The notes below the pieces were generated by a model. It ran no database searches, was not told where the DNA came from, and worked only from the letters and a program-made list of their open reading frames with translations. A stretch of 64,000 nt of DNA from JBHJGM01 sp050331815 (GTDB lineage: Bacteria > Verrucomicrobiota > Verrucomicrobiia > Opitutales > JBHJGM01). The first letter of the stretch is position 1; every line of letters starts with the position of its first letter. Below are positions 1 through 8,695 of the stretch, in pieces. The stretch covers positions 57,717-121,716 of the forward strand of contig JBHJGM010000005.1 of assembly GCA_050331815.1 (NCBI GenBank), given 5' to 3'. The position numbers and the translations under genes are program-made.

Positions 1-1
1 G

Positions 2-721
2 GATGCGTTACGGGCGCACATGCGCGAACTGGCCGCCGACGAAAAGGACGCAGGCTACTCAAAAAAGCGTTTCAACAACACTTACAGCCTGCAGTTGTGG
101 GACATCTTTGGGGCCTGCCCGGCCTGCATCGGCCACACCAAGGAGTACCTGCCGTACTACCAGCACCGCGACCACGGCCCCGTCAAGGAGCGCCGCTTGA
201 CCGTGTTTGACTGTGACGAGCGCGAGGAACGCACCGCCACCTTCTGGGAGGAGAATCGCGCCTGGGCCTCGGGCCAGGCCGACATCGCGGAGTTTCTGGA
301 AAAGACGCAGGCTGATCATGCCACCAACATCATCAACGCGATGGTTACCGACAGCGGGCGCAGCTACTACATCAACACGGCCAACCAGGGGGCCGTCGGC
401 AATCTGCCCGATGACAGCTTTCTCGAAGTGCTGTGCGAAGTGAGCATGGACGCCGTGCGACCCCAGCCGACCGGGACGCTGCCGCTGGGCCTGCGTTCGT
501 TACAACTGAACGTGCTCGACACCCACGAGTTGACCGTCGAAGCCATCGTCCGACAGGACTCCGCCCTCCTGCGCCGCGCTTTTCTGACGGATCCACTGGT
601 AGAGTCCATTCCCGACACCGATGCGATGATCGCCGAGCTGCTCGAAGCCCAACGGGCGGCCATTGAGCCGCACCTGCCGGGATTTTACGTCAGCCAGCCC
701 CAGCCCGTGACTGGGGCTTAG
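2..721 (+). CDS. Glycoside hydrolase family 4 (alpha-galactosidase type), 3' part
   Basis: The gene enters from outside the window, and 239 C-terminal residues are visible in an open frame from base 2. GH4 enzymes hydrolyse alpha- or beta-glycosides by an unusual NAD+ and Mn2+ dependent redox-elimination mechanism in the cytoplasm. The visible part shows the family pattern: FGACPACIGHTKEYLPYY resembles the MelA-type metal-binding and substrate region, and NQGAVGNLPDDSFLEV resembles the conserved C-terminal NxGxIxNLPxxxxVEV block. A C-terminal helix region ends in LPGFY. The next gene, 84 bases on, is a secreted SGNH esterase, which would fit carbohydrate use. Substrate specificity cannot be read from this fragment; an alpha-glucosidase or alpha-galacturonidase is equally possible. 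Confidence 0.8.
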   Translation, partial: DALRAHMRELAADEKDAGYSKKRFNNTYSLQLWDIFGACPACIGHTKEYLPYYQHRDHGPVKERRLTVFDCDEREERTATFWEENRAWASGQADIAEFLEKTQADHATNIINAMVTDSGRSYYINTANQGAVGNLPDDSFLEVLCEVSMDAVRPQPTGTLPLGLRSLQLNVLDTHELTVEAIVRQDSALLRRAFLTDPLVESIPDTDAMIAELLEAQRAAIEPHLPGFYVSQPQPVTGA

Positions 722-805
722 GCCCCGAACATCCGACATCTGCTTAAAGACTTGGCACCCGCCACCGGCTGGGGTGTCGTTGAGGGTGTGTCTGCGAACT
801 TCAAA

Positions 806-2218
806 ATGCATTGTCGGTGGTGGATGTTTTTCGCCTGTGCTTTGGCCATGTGCTTGAACCCGAATCTGGGACAGGCTGCCTACCCCGAGCCGCCGCCCCC
901 CGCGGATACTACCCTTTACGGGCACGGCATCCAGCGGACCTTGCAAAAACTGGCCCGTTCGTCCGAGGAAAATGGCGAGGTTGTGCGCATCTTGTTTTAC
1001 GGGCAGAGCATCATCGGGCAGCGCTGGCATACCCTGGTCGAGGAAGACCTGCGGCGGCGTTTTCCGGACGCCCTCCTGGAGGTGGAGAACCTGGCTCTGG
1101 GCGGCTTCAGTTCCCAGCGGCTGGTGCGCACAGCGCCCTACGACGTCTTGCCCTATTACCCGGACCTTTTCGTTTTTCACGTCTTCGGCAATGATGTCGA
1201 ATATGAGCAGATCCTGCGCATGGTCCGAGCACACACCACGGCCGAAATTCTCATCCAAACCGACCACGCCAACTTCTGGCCCGACGACCAGGGTAGACGC
1301 AACAAGGCCCGCTGGTCGCGCTACATGAACGACAAGTTTTTGCCGCGCATGTCCGAGCGCTACGCAACCGCGCTCCAACCGCAGCAAGCGGAATGGATTG
1401 AGTACCTCGAGACTCACGATATGCAGCCCCCGGCACTGCTCGCGGACAATGTGCACCTGAATGAGCACGGACGCTGGTTGATGGCGGAGTTGCTCAAGCG
1501 CTTCCTCGTCCTGCACCCTGAGGCCACCCCAGAGGCCGCCGAGTGGATTACAACGCACCCGGTCGGTGCGGACATCCGCTTTGAAGACCGGGTACTGGAG
1601 CTGGAGTTTGAGGGCAACCGGGTGGAAGTCCTGACAGCGGCGCCCGCCCTGGAAACGCCACCGCTGAGCGTCACCATCAACGGCAAGCAGCCCAGCCAGT
1701 ATCCTCAATTGCACTACCATGCCCGTCCGTCGCGGACGCCGCTGATCGAGTGGCCGGCCATCAAAAAAATCGATGCGCAAGCTCCCCTCCAGTCGGAGAC
1801 CTGGACGCTCCACGTTACCGATTTTAACCACGATGCCAGCGATTTCACTTTCTCGCTGGAGGGCTCCGTGACCGGGCCCGATGGCGCAGGTAAGGCGAGC
1901 GAGGATTTCGTATCGGATAGCGGACGCGTCTGCATCGAGGCCCGCGACTGGGTTTTCGCTTACGCGCGTTCGGTCGGTGCCAAGAAAAACAAGGGCGTGT
2001 GGCCAGAGTCCTGGACCGTCACCTGGCAGACCACCGCGGTCGGTCTGGATGCGGTGCCGCTGGTTTCCGGGGAGCCAGCCTGGCAGGTTCTGGCGAGCGG
2101 ACTGCCCGCGGGTACCTATTCGCTTCGACTTAAAGCACTCAACGAGGCGTCCGAAAAAAGCGTTTTCGCGGTGCGGGTTCATCGTCCACCGCTGATGGCC
2201 GGCCCAATCGAGAACTAA
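806..2218 (+). CDS. Secreted SGNH/GDSL-type hydrolase (probable carbohydrate esterase)
   Basis: The product is 470 aa. I chose the ATG at 806 over an upstream TTG at 752 because it gives a clean signal peptide (basic MHCRWW, hydrophobic core, cut near GQAAYP). The SGNH blocks are in order: FYGQSI with the nucleophile serine (GQS instead of GDS), GGFSSQ for the oxyanion glycine, FGNDVE with the block III asparagine, and DNVHLNEHG with the catalytic Asp-x-x-His. The catalytic domain spans about residues 55-240. The C-terminal 230 residues look like beta-rich accessory domains. The family removes acyl groups, often acetyl, from polysaccharides or lipids. It follows a GH4 glycosidase gene, so a role in glycan deacylation is likely but inferred. 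Confidence 0.72.
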   Translation: MHCRWWMFFACALAMCLNPNLGQAAYPEPPPPADTTLYGHGIQRTLQKLARSSEENGEVVRILFYGQSIIGQRWHTLVEEDLRRRFPDALLEVENLALGGFSSQRLVRTAPYDVLPYYPDLFVFHVFGNDVEYEQILRMVRAHTTAEILIQTDHANFWPDDQGRRNKARWSRYMNDKFLPRMSERYATALQPQQAEWIEYLETHDMQPPALLADNVHLNEHGRWLMAELLKRFLVLHPEATPEAAEWITTHPVGADIRFEDRVLELEFEGNRVEVLTAAPALETPPLSVTINGKQPSQYPQLHYHARPSRTPLIEWPAIKKIDAQAPLQSETWTLHVTDFNHDASDFTFSLEGSVTGPDGAGKASEDFVSDSGRVCIEARDWVFAYARSVGAKKNKGVWPESWTVTWQTTAVGLDAVPLVSGEPAWQVLASGLPAGTYSLRLKALNEASEKSVFAVRVHRPPLMAGPIEN

Positions 2219-2289
2219 GCGCCAGGCTCGCCTATTCTGAGACCTGGCCGAGCGGGAAAAATCAGCACACTTGCCCGACATATCGAAGG

Positions 2290-2307
2290 TGTGGTGTTTC
2301 CACCACA
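2290..2307 (+). terminator. Short perfect hairpin downstream of the SGNH gene
   Basis: TGTGGTG-TTTC-CACCACA forms a perfect 7-bp stem with a tetraloop, 72 bases after the esterase stop. There is no T-run behind it, so it is at best a weak or factor-assisted terminator for the rightward gene. Confidence 0.3.
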
Positions 2308-2317
2308 AACTGGCACC

Positions 2318-2348
2318 AAAAAACCCGGCCGATTGCGCGGCCGGGTTT
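2318..2348 (-). terminator. Rho-independent terminator of the PEP-CTERM gene
   Basis: AAACCCGGCC (2321-2330) pairs perfectly with GGCCGGGTTT (2339-2348) around an 8-base loop. On the minus strand the stem is followed by a T-run (A-run at 2318-2323 on the plus strand). It lies 24 bases past the stop of the leftward gene. Confidence 0.8.
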
Positions 2349-2372
2349 GAGTGGATAAACAGAATCCAAGGA

Positions 2373-3020
2373 TTACTTGACGAGGCGTCGCCGCACCACA
2401 GCGATGCCCAAGGCCATCAAGCCACCAATCAAAGCGTAAGTCGAAGGCTCGGGCACTTCACTCAGGACGGAGAAACCGGCGTCAACACCGCGTGTACCGA
2501 AAGCATTGCCATTGGAAAAGAGCAGGGTCACGCCGGGCAGTTCGTCGTTGCTTGTGCGCAGGTAGCCGGCGTCAGCGTCCGTACCAAACGAGAAAGACAG
2601 CGTGTCACCAATCGTCGTCGCAACCGGAGTGGCCAGGAGGATTTCGATGTCCTGGGTTGCTTCGACCTGGTTACCCAAGGTGTCATCAACGCCAAACGGG
2701 TCGCTCGACACGGTTGCTGTTCCGAGAACCGAACCGTTCAGGCCCGCTTCGGAAAACAGAGTCAGCGTAACGTTGAAGGTGTCGGTCGGACCCTGGAAGC
2801 GGTTCGTGAAACGCAGCGTAACACCAGCAAAGGTGTCGGCAGTCGCCACGAAGTCTTGGCCGTTCGGGTTGAGTATGCCAGAAGTCAGGGCTGCTTCAAC
2901 GACCGGTGCGCCGGCGTCGAGTTCGTCGAGCGTGCTGACAGAAGCAAAGAGACCCTGCGCGGAAGCACTGCTGGTCGAAAGCCCGAGAGCGACTGCGGAT
3001 GTGAGAATGATGTTTTTCAT
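2373..3020 (-). CDS. PEP-CTERM sorting domain-containing extracellular protein
   Basis: The product is 215 aa, starting at the ATG at 3020. The longer open frame to 3125 is rejected because the signal peptide MKNIILTSAVALGLSTSSASAQ begins here. The mature part is a small beta-rich domain with no recognised catalytic motif. The C-terminus is a textbook PEP-CTERM signal: VPEPSTYALIGGLMALGIAV followed by RRR. Such tails are processed by an exosortase in the inner membrane and the protein is then exported to the surface or extracellular polymer matrix. The exosortase encoded at 38082 is the probable partner. The gene is monocistronic, with its own terminator and a long AT-rich upstream region. 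Its biochemical role is unknown. Confidence 0.88.
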   Translation of the reverse strand: MKNIILTSAVALGLSTSSASAQGLFASVSTLDELDAGAPVVEAALTSGILNPNGQDFVATADTFAGVTLRFTNRFQGPTDTFNVTLTLFSEAGLNGSVLGTATVSSDPFGVDDTLGNQVEATQDIEILLATPVATTIGDTLSFSFGTDADAGYLRTSNDELPGVTLLFSNGNAFGTRGVDAGFSVLSEVPEPSTYALIGGLMALGIAVVRRRLVK

Positions 3021-3455
3021 GACTGTAGTCTGGTCTGAGTTGATTGTATCTAGGATGGATGTGCGTCGTTGCGTCGTACGGACGAAACAACAGCCGCAAC
3101 AGAACAGGTCATAAGCTTTCATCAAAACCTAGCAGGTGCATTTACATGAATGTAACCTCGCGTTTTCGTTAAAGGCACAATTGCATTTCTACTCATGTAA
3201 TTTTCACCACTAAAAGACTACGTGTGATGAAATGTGTCATAATTCTCTGATTCTAAAACCAGGTGCGCGCCGTTTTCTAATTATTTGCCAGTATGTGACA
3301 TTCCTGTTAAGTTTGCTATAAAGAGGTATGATGAATGCTGATAACTCGCATTATGCACTATAGCGAATTGCAATAAGCGTGATTACGCGCAGCCCCAGAC
3401 CAGCCACGCGACGTAGGTCAGCGCTGTACAATCAAAGCGCGGCCTCGCGCCGACT
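3021..3455. other. AT-rich intergenic region with no gene seen
   Basis: This gap of about 435 bases separates the kinase gene from the PEP-CTERM gene on the same strand. It is clearly more AT-rich than the surrounding genes. Apart from the candidate promoter at 3280-3310 I see no coding potential, tRNA or repeat in it. Confidence 0.6.
3280..3310 (-). promoter_or_regulatory. Candidate sigma-70-type promoter for the 2373-3020 gene
   Basis: On the minus strand TTAACA (3305-3310) and AATAAT (3280-3285) are separated by 19 bases inside the AT-rich gap upstream of the PEP-CTERM gene. The spacing is long and the 5' leader would be about 250 bases, so this is tentative. The same 19-base spacing occurs in the candidate promoter at 8097-8127. 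Confidence 0.3.
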
Positions 3456-4706
3456 TCAGGAACGCCTTTTAGGCAGCGCGAATGAGGGCGCGGTCATCGG
3501 CGATGGCGTTTGCCGTGGCTCGGGCGCATGGCGTGGCAGCCGCAGCGTAAACGTGGTGCCCCAGCTCAATTCGCTTTTGAAATCAATGGTTCCGCCGTGA
3601 GCCTCCACCAGCGATTTGACGATGGCAGTTCCCAGTCCCGTTCCGCGCGATTTGCCCATGGTCACAAAGGGCTCGAAGAGAGTGTCTCGAATCTCTTCAG
3701 GAATCCCCAAGCCGTTGTCGGCAATCTCGATGACGGCTTCGTCACTGTTTCCGCGCAGGGTAACCAGAATGTGTCCTGAACGGTCGGCGGGGATGGCGTC
3801 GATGGCGTTGCCGACCAAATTTTGCAGTACGCGCAGCAGCTTGTTTTCCTCCGCTTCGATAACGAAGGGCTCGGCTTCGATGTCGATGCGCACCCGGCTG
3901 GATTCGAAGATGGGCTCGTTCAACTCGCGAAAATTCAGCGCTAATTCCGCCAGGTTCACCGGCTCGCGGTGGATTACGGCAGTACCCCGGCAAAAGTCGA
4001 CGACCTCATTGGCCATGAAGACCATGCGCTTTACCTGCGTCTCGATGTTGCGGCAGATTTTGCGCGTCTGCGGGTCGTCATGTTGTTTGAGCAAAAGATG
4101 TGCGCCGAGGCTGATCAGCGTGAACGGGTTTTTAAAGTCATGGACGATTGAATTCACCATCGAGCCCACGACCGCCAGTTTTTCCTGCTCCAGGATATCT
4201 TCGATGTAGTGGCGTGTGGTCTGGTGCAAATGACGCACAAGGCTTTGGACGAGCGCATCGACCGGCGTGGGCACGTCTCTCAGCAGCTTGCGCACGGCTT
4301 CCCCTGGAATGGCTGCCAGCGTGCAATTTTCCTGGGCCAGCGCCGAAAGCGAACGCGGCTCTTCCATGAGCACACCGACCTCACCGAAAAACTCGCCTTC
4401 ACGGCAGATGCTGATTGTCCGGCGCGGGTTGCCCGGAATGGCCTTGGTGAACACGACCGACCCGGACAACACCAGGTAGAGCGCTTCGGCGGGCGCATGC
4501 TCTTCAAAGATGAGCGTCCCCGTCGCATACGTTTCAGTGCGTGCAGCCTCTGCGAGCCCGCTTTGGCTGCCCAGAGCGGCATTGGTGAAAAATGGATGTT
4601 CGCGTATCGCAATCAAGGTGGAGACTCGTGGTGGGGCGCGGCTGTACCTGGCCTTCCGACGAGGCCACGTACGCACGGTTTCATCGGTCGATTCGTCTCT
4701 GGCCAA
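3456..4706 (-). CDS. Sensor histidine kinase with N-terminal cyclic nucleotide-binding domain
   Basis: The product is up to 416 aa from a TTG at 4706; another TTG at 4616 (386 aa) starts right at the domain edge and is equally plausible. Residues ~32-150 form a cNMP-binding/Crp-like beta-roll (EGEFFGEVGVL is the phosphate-binding cassette region). Residues ~170-240 form the dimerisation helix with the H-box IVHDFKNPFT, so His189 is the likely phospho-acceptor. The HATPase domain shows N-box LVGNAIDA, G1 DNGLGI, F-box LFEPFVT and G2 GTGLGTAIV. There is no transmembrane segment, so the kinase is cytoplasmic. It would couple a cyclic nucleotide or similar ligand to phosphotransfer. No response regulator gene is adjacent; the NtrC-type regulator at 13078 is a possible but unproven partner. 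Confidence 0.85.
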   Translation of the reverse strand: MARDESTDETVRTWPRRKARYSRAPPRVSTLIAIREHPFFTNAALGSQSGLAEAARTETYATGTLIFEEHAPAEALYLVLSGSVVFTKAIPGNPRRTISICREGEFFGEVGVLMEEPRSLSALAQENCTLAAIPGEAVRKLLRDVPTPVDALVQSLVRHLHQTTRHYIEDILEQEKLAVVGSMVNSIVHDFKNPFTLISLGAHLLLKQHDDPQTRKICRNIETQVKRMVFMANEVVDFCRGTAVIHREPVNLAELALNFRELNEPIFESSRVRIDIEAEPFVIEAEENKLLRVLQNLVGNAIDAIPADRSGHILVTLRGNSDEAVIEIADNGLGIPEEIRDTLFEPFVTMGKSRGTGLGTAIVKSLVEAHGGTIDFKSELSWGTTFTLRLPRHAPEPRQTPSPMTAPSFALPKRRS

Positions 4707-4744
4707 AGGAGGCTTTGTGCCTCTTTCGGAGGCTCGAAAAGTGT

Positions 4745-4788
4745 CAAAAAGCGACGGGCCGTCTCCCCATTTAGGGAAGACGGCCCGT
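4745..4788 (-). terminator. Rho-independent terminator of the 4842-7847 gene
   Basis: ACGGGCCGTCT (4754-4764) pairs with AGACGGCCCGT (4778-4788), an 11-bp stem. On the minus strand it is followed by CGCTTTTTG. It lies between the giant secreted-protein gene and the start of the kinase gene. Confidence 0.8.
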
Positions 4789-4801
4789 ACCTCAATCTTA
4801 G

Positions 4802-5232
4802 TCTCTCAAGCTTTTTGCGTAACGATCCAGACTCCGTGAGATTACGGAGTAACCAGTTCGCCAGCCACGCGCAGGAACTGCTGCGGGTTGGCCGCGTTGA
4901 GCGGGTTGTTGGAGCGGAACTCAACGACCTCGTACTCGACGCCACCGTTACCGGTGAAGGGCGCCCCAGCGCTGAAGAGCGTGACACCGCCGGTGAAGAC
5001 ACCGCCCGCAACCAGGTCGTCATCGGCCTCAGCCTCGGCAGTCACTTCTGGCGCCGTGGGGCGGGTGAAGCGGATACCCGGGAAGTCAGTGCCACTATCG
5101 TTGATGATGATGAACTCGACCAGGGGCACTTCGCCACTGTTGACCGGGCTGGTGTTGCCGATGAGCTCTTCAAGCAGGGTAGAGCCGTCGTTGTCCTCAT
5201 CGCTATTCGGATCATTGTTGGCACCCGGGAAG
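4802..5232. repeat. Direct repeat copy 1 (3' end of paralogue A and its 3' untranslated segment)
   Basis: This stretch matches 8265-8695 at a constant offset of 3463 bases with no indel noticed. It covers the last ~130 codons, the stop codon and about 40 bases beyond it (TCTCTCAAGCTTTTTGCGTA is identical in both). The match decays upstream of the acidic-loop coding region. Confidence 0.85.
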
Positions 5233-7847
5233 GCGGCCAAGAAGTCGTCCAGCACCGTGGTGGCATCTTCAGTAAACTCCACGCTCAGGATGACCTGGGT
5301 CGGAAAGAACGCGTCGTCGGTGGTAATGGTGACCACGCGGTTGGAGAAGTTGCCTACCAGAGTGATATCTTCTGGCGCTGCGAAGAAGTCCAGACCGGTC
5401 TGGCTTTCGAAGATAACGTAGTCGCCCAATTCGGGGGAGTCCGCGCCGATGTTTGTGAAGAAGATGTCGACGGCGTCGAACTGGCCGCCGGTGCCGCTGG
5501 TACCGAACGAACCGGTGGTGGCATTGACCCAGGCGTCGATCTTGTCGACTTGGTCGCCGCTAATCTCGATTTCCCAGTCGATGTCGTTGAGGTCGAGTTC
5601 GCCAAGCTGCAGGCTAGCCGAACCAAACGTCATCGTGCCGATGCTGTCGCCAGGGGCGAGGGTGGTCTGACCGAATTGCGCGAAGATGGTCTGCCCTGCG
5701 ATAAACGGCACGAAGGAGGCGTTACCGCGAATCACCTGGTCAGAATTACCGCCTTCGCCAAACTGGATCGCACCACCGCTGAGCCCATCGAAATCGACGT
5801 TGGTGAGGGTGGTGTTGATCGTCGAGGTCGAGTTGCGGAAGGTCAGTTTTTCGTAACCCAGCGGCTGGAAGCCCTTGAAGGTGATCGAGTCGCTGATCGA
5901 GAGCGAACCGTCGCCATCGTCGGAGATCGTTACGGTGCCATCGGTGGTGTTGATTGAATTCACCGTGGTCTGCGTATCCGTGACGAAGTCGCCGAGGACG
6001 AGCATACCCGGAGTGATGTTGGCCAAGCTGGCCACCTCGAAGGTGATGTTGCCACTGCCGGTCGGCGCGCTGGTGACGGTGGTCACCGCGTCTGGGTTGG
6101 CCGCCACACTCGTGCTGAAGAACAGATCGGTCGAGTCGTCATCGGCACCTGAAGGCGAATTGTTGCCGATATCGCCTTCGAAATTCGCACCGACAGGTGC
6201 AGTCGTAGTGATGCTTTGCCCTGTGAGGGAGCTGAAGATGAAGGTCAGCTCACCGTTTTCGATGTTATAGTATTCGCCATCGAAGATGATCGGACCATCA
6301 ACCGCATTGAAGTTGTTGCCGCGGACGTTGCCGGTGCGGCGGCTTTCCCAGAGATTGTCGATGGTCAGCGTGGCGGTGCTCTCGTTGCGAATCTCTGTGT
6401 TACCATCCACGTGAATAATGAAGCGCGTGAGCGTCACATCATTGGTACCGGTGTAGACCAGGTCCGCGCCGCCGTTCATCTGGATGAACTCGCCTGCACC
6501 CAAACCGCCCGAAGCGCCGTCTAAGCCAAAACTCGGAGTGGCATACTGAACATTCTCTATGAAGAGCGGGGACGTGTCGGTCTGGTCCACGAGCACATTC
6601 ACACGAGCCGAACCGCTGCCGACATAGCCGATGCCAGCGTTACCGGCAGTACTGACAACGTCAGCAAAGAGATTCAGCTCGGAGTTGTTGCCAAAGCTAA
6701 AGACCGCAAAGTTCTGGATGCGAGCACCGCCTGAAGATCCGCCACCGAGGCTAATCGGGCCGGTCCAGTCGATGGAAGCTTCGTTCTCGAGTTGGAAGCC
6801 GTTGCGATTGGAGTCCAGAGCACGGTCAACAGTGAATTCGCCCTGCAGGCTGAAGCTGTTGCTGTCAGTGTTGCCGGGAATTAAAAGCGTGTCGCCCCGG
6901 CCCGCCGCCGTGATGTCGCCGCTCGGCCCAATTGAGGCTAGCAGAATATCCCCACCGGTGAAGCTCGTGGAGATGTTGCCGATGAACGTGTTGTTCGTGT
7001 TCAACAGCTGAACGTCACCGAGGTAGTTGAAGCCAAAGTTGCTCAGGGCTTCAGAACCGTCGTCACCGCCAAAATCCAGACCGACTGCATCGGTGGTGTT
7101 GTTGGGATTCAACTCGAACGCATTATCCAGAGCCAAAGTACCGTCGTCTTCCTGGCCGATCCAAACTTCGACAAAGTCGCCGTCATCGCCAACAAGATAG
7201 ATGTCAACGTTCAGGTCGAAACGCGAACCCAGCACAAAAAACCGGTTGGTTTCAGTGATCGTTGCGGGGTTGGTTGTTGTCAGCGTAGCCGCAGCCGGAT
7301 TGACCGAAGCAATCGAGTCTTCAAACTGTGGATTGCCGCCATTTTGGGTGAAAGTGGCTCCGGGTTGAACCGCCAGAAGAAAGGCTGTGTTCTCGGATGT
7401 TTGGTCGTCAAAGAAGCTACCATCCAAGTTGGTGTCGATCAGCGGAAAGGTGGTTTGAGCGCTGACAAAGTTGACGTCGAAAGCCAACGAGCCCACGAGG
7501 TCGCCTGGTAGAAAATCGTTGCCGCCGGCAACCAGGCCGATGTCATTACCGTTGACGGTGACGACCTCCACGCTCGGAGCAAACCAAAGGCCTTCGAGTT
7601 CGAGGCCCACGATATCCTGATTGTTGGGGCTGTTGGTTTGGCCGCCGGTAAGGACGACCACGTCACCAGATACAGGGGCGCTCAGCGCCGCGCTGAGCGA
7701 GGCATCTGAAGCAAGTACGCTCCAGTTGGCCGCTGTCGACCAGTTCGTGTTGGTGGAACCGTTCCAGTAAAGGACGCGGTCCTGAGCCTGCGCACCGACT
7801 GCTAGAGCCACGAGCGCGAAGCTGGAGATGAGAGATTTCTTTTTCAT
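4842..7847 (-). CDS. Autotransporter-like beta-repeat secreted protein with acidic-loop C-terminal domain (paralogue A)
   Basis: The product is 1001 aa, starting at the ATG at 7847, which gives the signal peptide MKKKSLISSFALVALAVGAQ. The open frame upstream to 8027 is non-coding leader. The mature N-terminus has the pattern RVLYWNGSTNTNWSTAANW, typical of autotransporter-associated beta-strand repeat proteins of Verrucomicrobiota and Planctomycetota. The body is rich in N, G, T and D, as in right-handed beta-helix or beta-solenoid proteins. LAPGDSIGTMTFG near residue 720 is a familiar repeat element. The C-terminus carries an acidic loop, SDEDNDGSTLLEELIGNT, followed by about 100 residues of beta-rich sequence. 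There is no PEP-CTERM tail and no typical beta-barrel. Its last ~430 bp nearly match those of the gene at 8305. A surface adhesin or matrix role is inferred only. Confidence 0.82.
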   Translation of the reverse strand: MKKKSLISSFALVALAVGAQAQDRVLYWNGSTNTNWSTAANWSVLASDASLSAALSAPVSGDVVVLTGGQTNSPNNQDIVGLELEGLWFAPSVEVVTVNGNDIGLVAGGNDFLPGDLVGSLAFDVNFVSAQTTFPLIDTNLDGSFFDDQTSENTAFLLAVQPGATFTQNGGNPQFEDSIASVNPAAATLTTTNPATITETNRFFVLGSRFDLNVDIYLVGDDGDFVEVWIGQEDDGTLALDNAFELNPNNTTDAVGLDFGGDDGSEALSNFGFNYLGDVQLLNTNNTFIGNISTSFTGGDILLASIGPSGDITAAGRGDTLLIPGNTDSNSFSLQGEFTVDRALDSNRNGFQLENEASIDWTGPISLGGGSSGGARIQNFAVFSFGNNSELNLFADVVSTAGNAGIGYVGSGSARVNVLVDQTDTSPLFIENVQYATPSFGLDGASGGLGAGEFIQMNGGADLVYTGTNDVTLTRFIIHVDGNTEIRNESTATLTIDNLWESRRTGNVRGNNFNAVDGPIIFDGEYYNIENGELTFIFSSLTGQSITTTAPVGANFEGDIGNNSPSGADDDSTDLFFSTSVAANPDAVTTVTSAPTGSGNITFEVASLANITPGMLVLGDFVTDTQTTVNSINTTDGTVTISDDGDGSLSISDSITFKGFQPLGYEKLTFRNSTSTINTTLTNVDFDGLSGGAIQFGEGGNSDQVIRGNASFVPFIAGQTIFAQFGQTTLAPGDSIGTMTFGSASLQLGELDLNDIDWEIEISGDQVDKIDAWVNATTGSFGTSGTGGQFDAVDIFFTNIGADSPELGDYVIFESQTGLDFFAAPEDITLVGNFSNRVVTITTDDAFFPTQVILSVEFTEDATTVLDDFLAAFPGANNDPNSDEDNDGSTLLEELIGNTSPVNSGEVPLVEFIIINDSGTDFPGIRFTRPTAPEVTAEAEADDDLVAGGVFTGGVTLFSAGAPFTGNGGVEYEVVEFRSNNPLNAANPQQFLRVAGELVTP

Positions 7848-8212
7848 GCGTAACGAGTTTTCGGGATACAGTAGGTAAGAAAGAAAAGAGGTGGGAATTC
7901 TGTGCCTCGTAAACAGCCATGAGAAAGCAGCTTGGATACGGGCCGGATGATTGGTTGAGCGGGTAATGAGCAGAGGTATGACGCCGTTCGAAAACAGCCT
8001 GCATCGCCTAAGTAGGGACGATAGCAACGAGCCTGTGAGTAAAGGGGTAAACGAGTAACAAAAGTCGTGAGGTTCGCGACCTTCCGTATGCTAGGTATAA
8101 TATTTCAAAATGCAGAAAACCTGTCAAAGGCCAAATGCTGCAAAAGTCACACATTGTGGAGTCTGCATTGAATGCATTCTCATTTTCAACCTGTCTCAAG
8201 GTTCACTCCCTT
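7848..8212. other. Intergenic leader and promoter region upstream of paralogue A
   Basis: This 365-base stretch holds the candidate promoter at 8097-8127 and the presumed long untranslated leader of the 4842-7847 gene. No Shine-Dalgarno sequence is visible before the ATG at 7847. I see no other gene here. Confidence 0.55.
8097..8127 (-). promoter_or_regulatory. Candidate promoter for paralogue A
   Basis: On the minus strand there is a perfect TTGACA (8122-8127) and a TATTAT (8097-8102) 19 bases downstream. This predicts a leader of about 240 bases before the ATG at 7847. The site is in an AT-rich patch. The spacing is two bases longer than ideal. Confidence 0.5.
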
Positions 8213-8252
8213 CAAAAAGCAACAAGCCGCCTCCCGTTCGGGAGGCGGCTTG
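8213..8252 (-). terminator. Rho-independent terminator of the 8305-11301 gene
   Basis: CAAGCCGCCTCCC (8223-8235) and GGGAGGCGGCTTG (8240-8252) form a perfect 13-bp stem with a GTTC loop. On the minus strand it is followed by TTGCTTTTTG. Confidence 0.88.
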
Positions 8253-8264
8253 CGGCCATTAATT

Positions 8265-8695
8265 TCTCTCAAGCTTTTTGCGTAACGATCCAGACTCCGT
8301 GGGATTACGGAGTAACTAGTTCGCCAGCCACGCGCAGGAACTGCTGCGGGTTGGCCGCGTTGAGCGGGTTGTTGGAGCGGAACTCAACCACCTCGTACTC
8401 GACGCCACCGTTGCCGGTGAAGGGCGCGCCAGCGCTGAAGAGCGTGACGCCGCCGGTGAAGACACCACCTGCGGTCAGGTCGTCATCGGCTTCGGCGACA
8501 GCAGTCACCTCATCGGCCGTCGGGCGGGTGAAGCGGATACCCGGGAAGTCGGTGCCACTATCGTTGATGATGATGAACTCGACCAGGGGCACTTCGTCGT
8601 TGTTGACCGGGCTTGTGTTGCCGATGAGCTCTTCAAGCAGGGTAGAGCCGTCGTTGTCCTCGTCGCTGGTGGGATCATCGTTGGCACCCGGGAAA
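8265..8695. repeat. Direct repeat copy 2 (3' end of paralogue B and its 3' untranslated segment)
   Basis: This is the counterpart of 4802-5232. The encoded ~130 C-terminal residues differ at only about nine positions between the two proteins, and the sequence identity continues past the stop codon. The two different terminators lie just outside the repeat. Confidence 0.85.

Noticed and set aside
500..2308. 602-codon open frame on the minus strand opposite the SGNH esterase gene
   Set aside because: It lies entirely antisense to a gene with signal peptide and complete SGNH motifs, and its translation has no family resemblance. Long antisense frames are common in GC-rich genes.
4209..5957. 582-codon open frame on the plus strand across the kinase and paralogue A genes
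   Set aside because: It spans the terminator and two well-supported genes on the opposite strand and has no recognisable domain.
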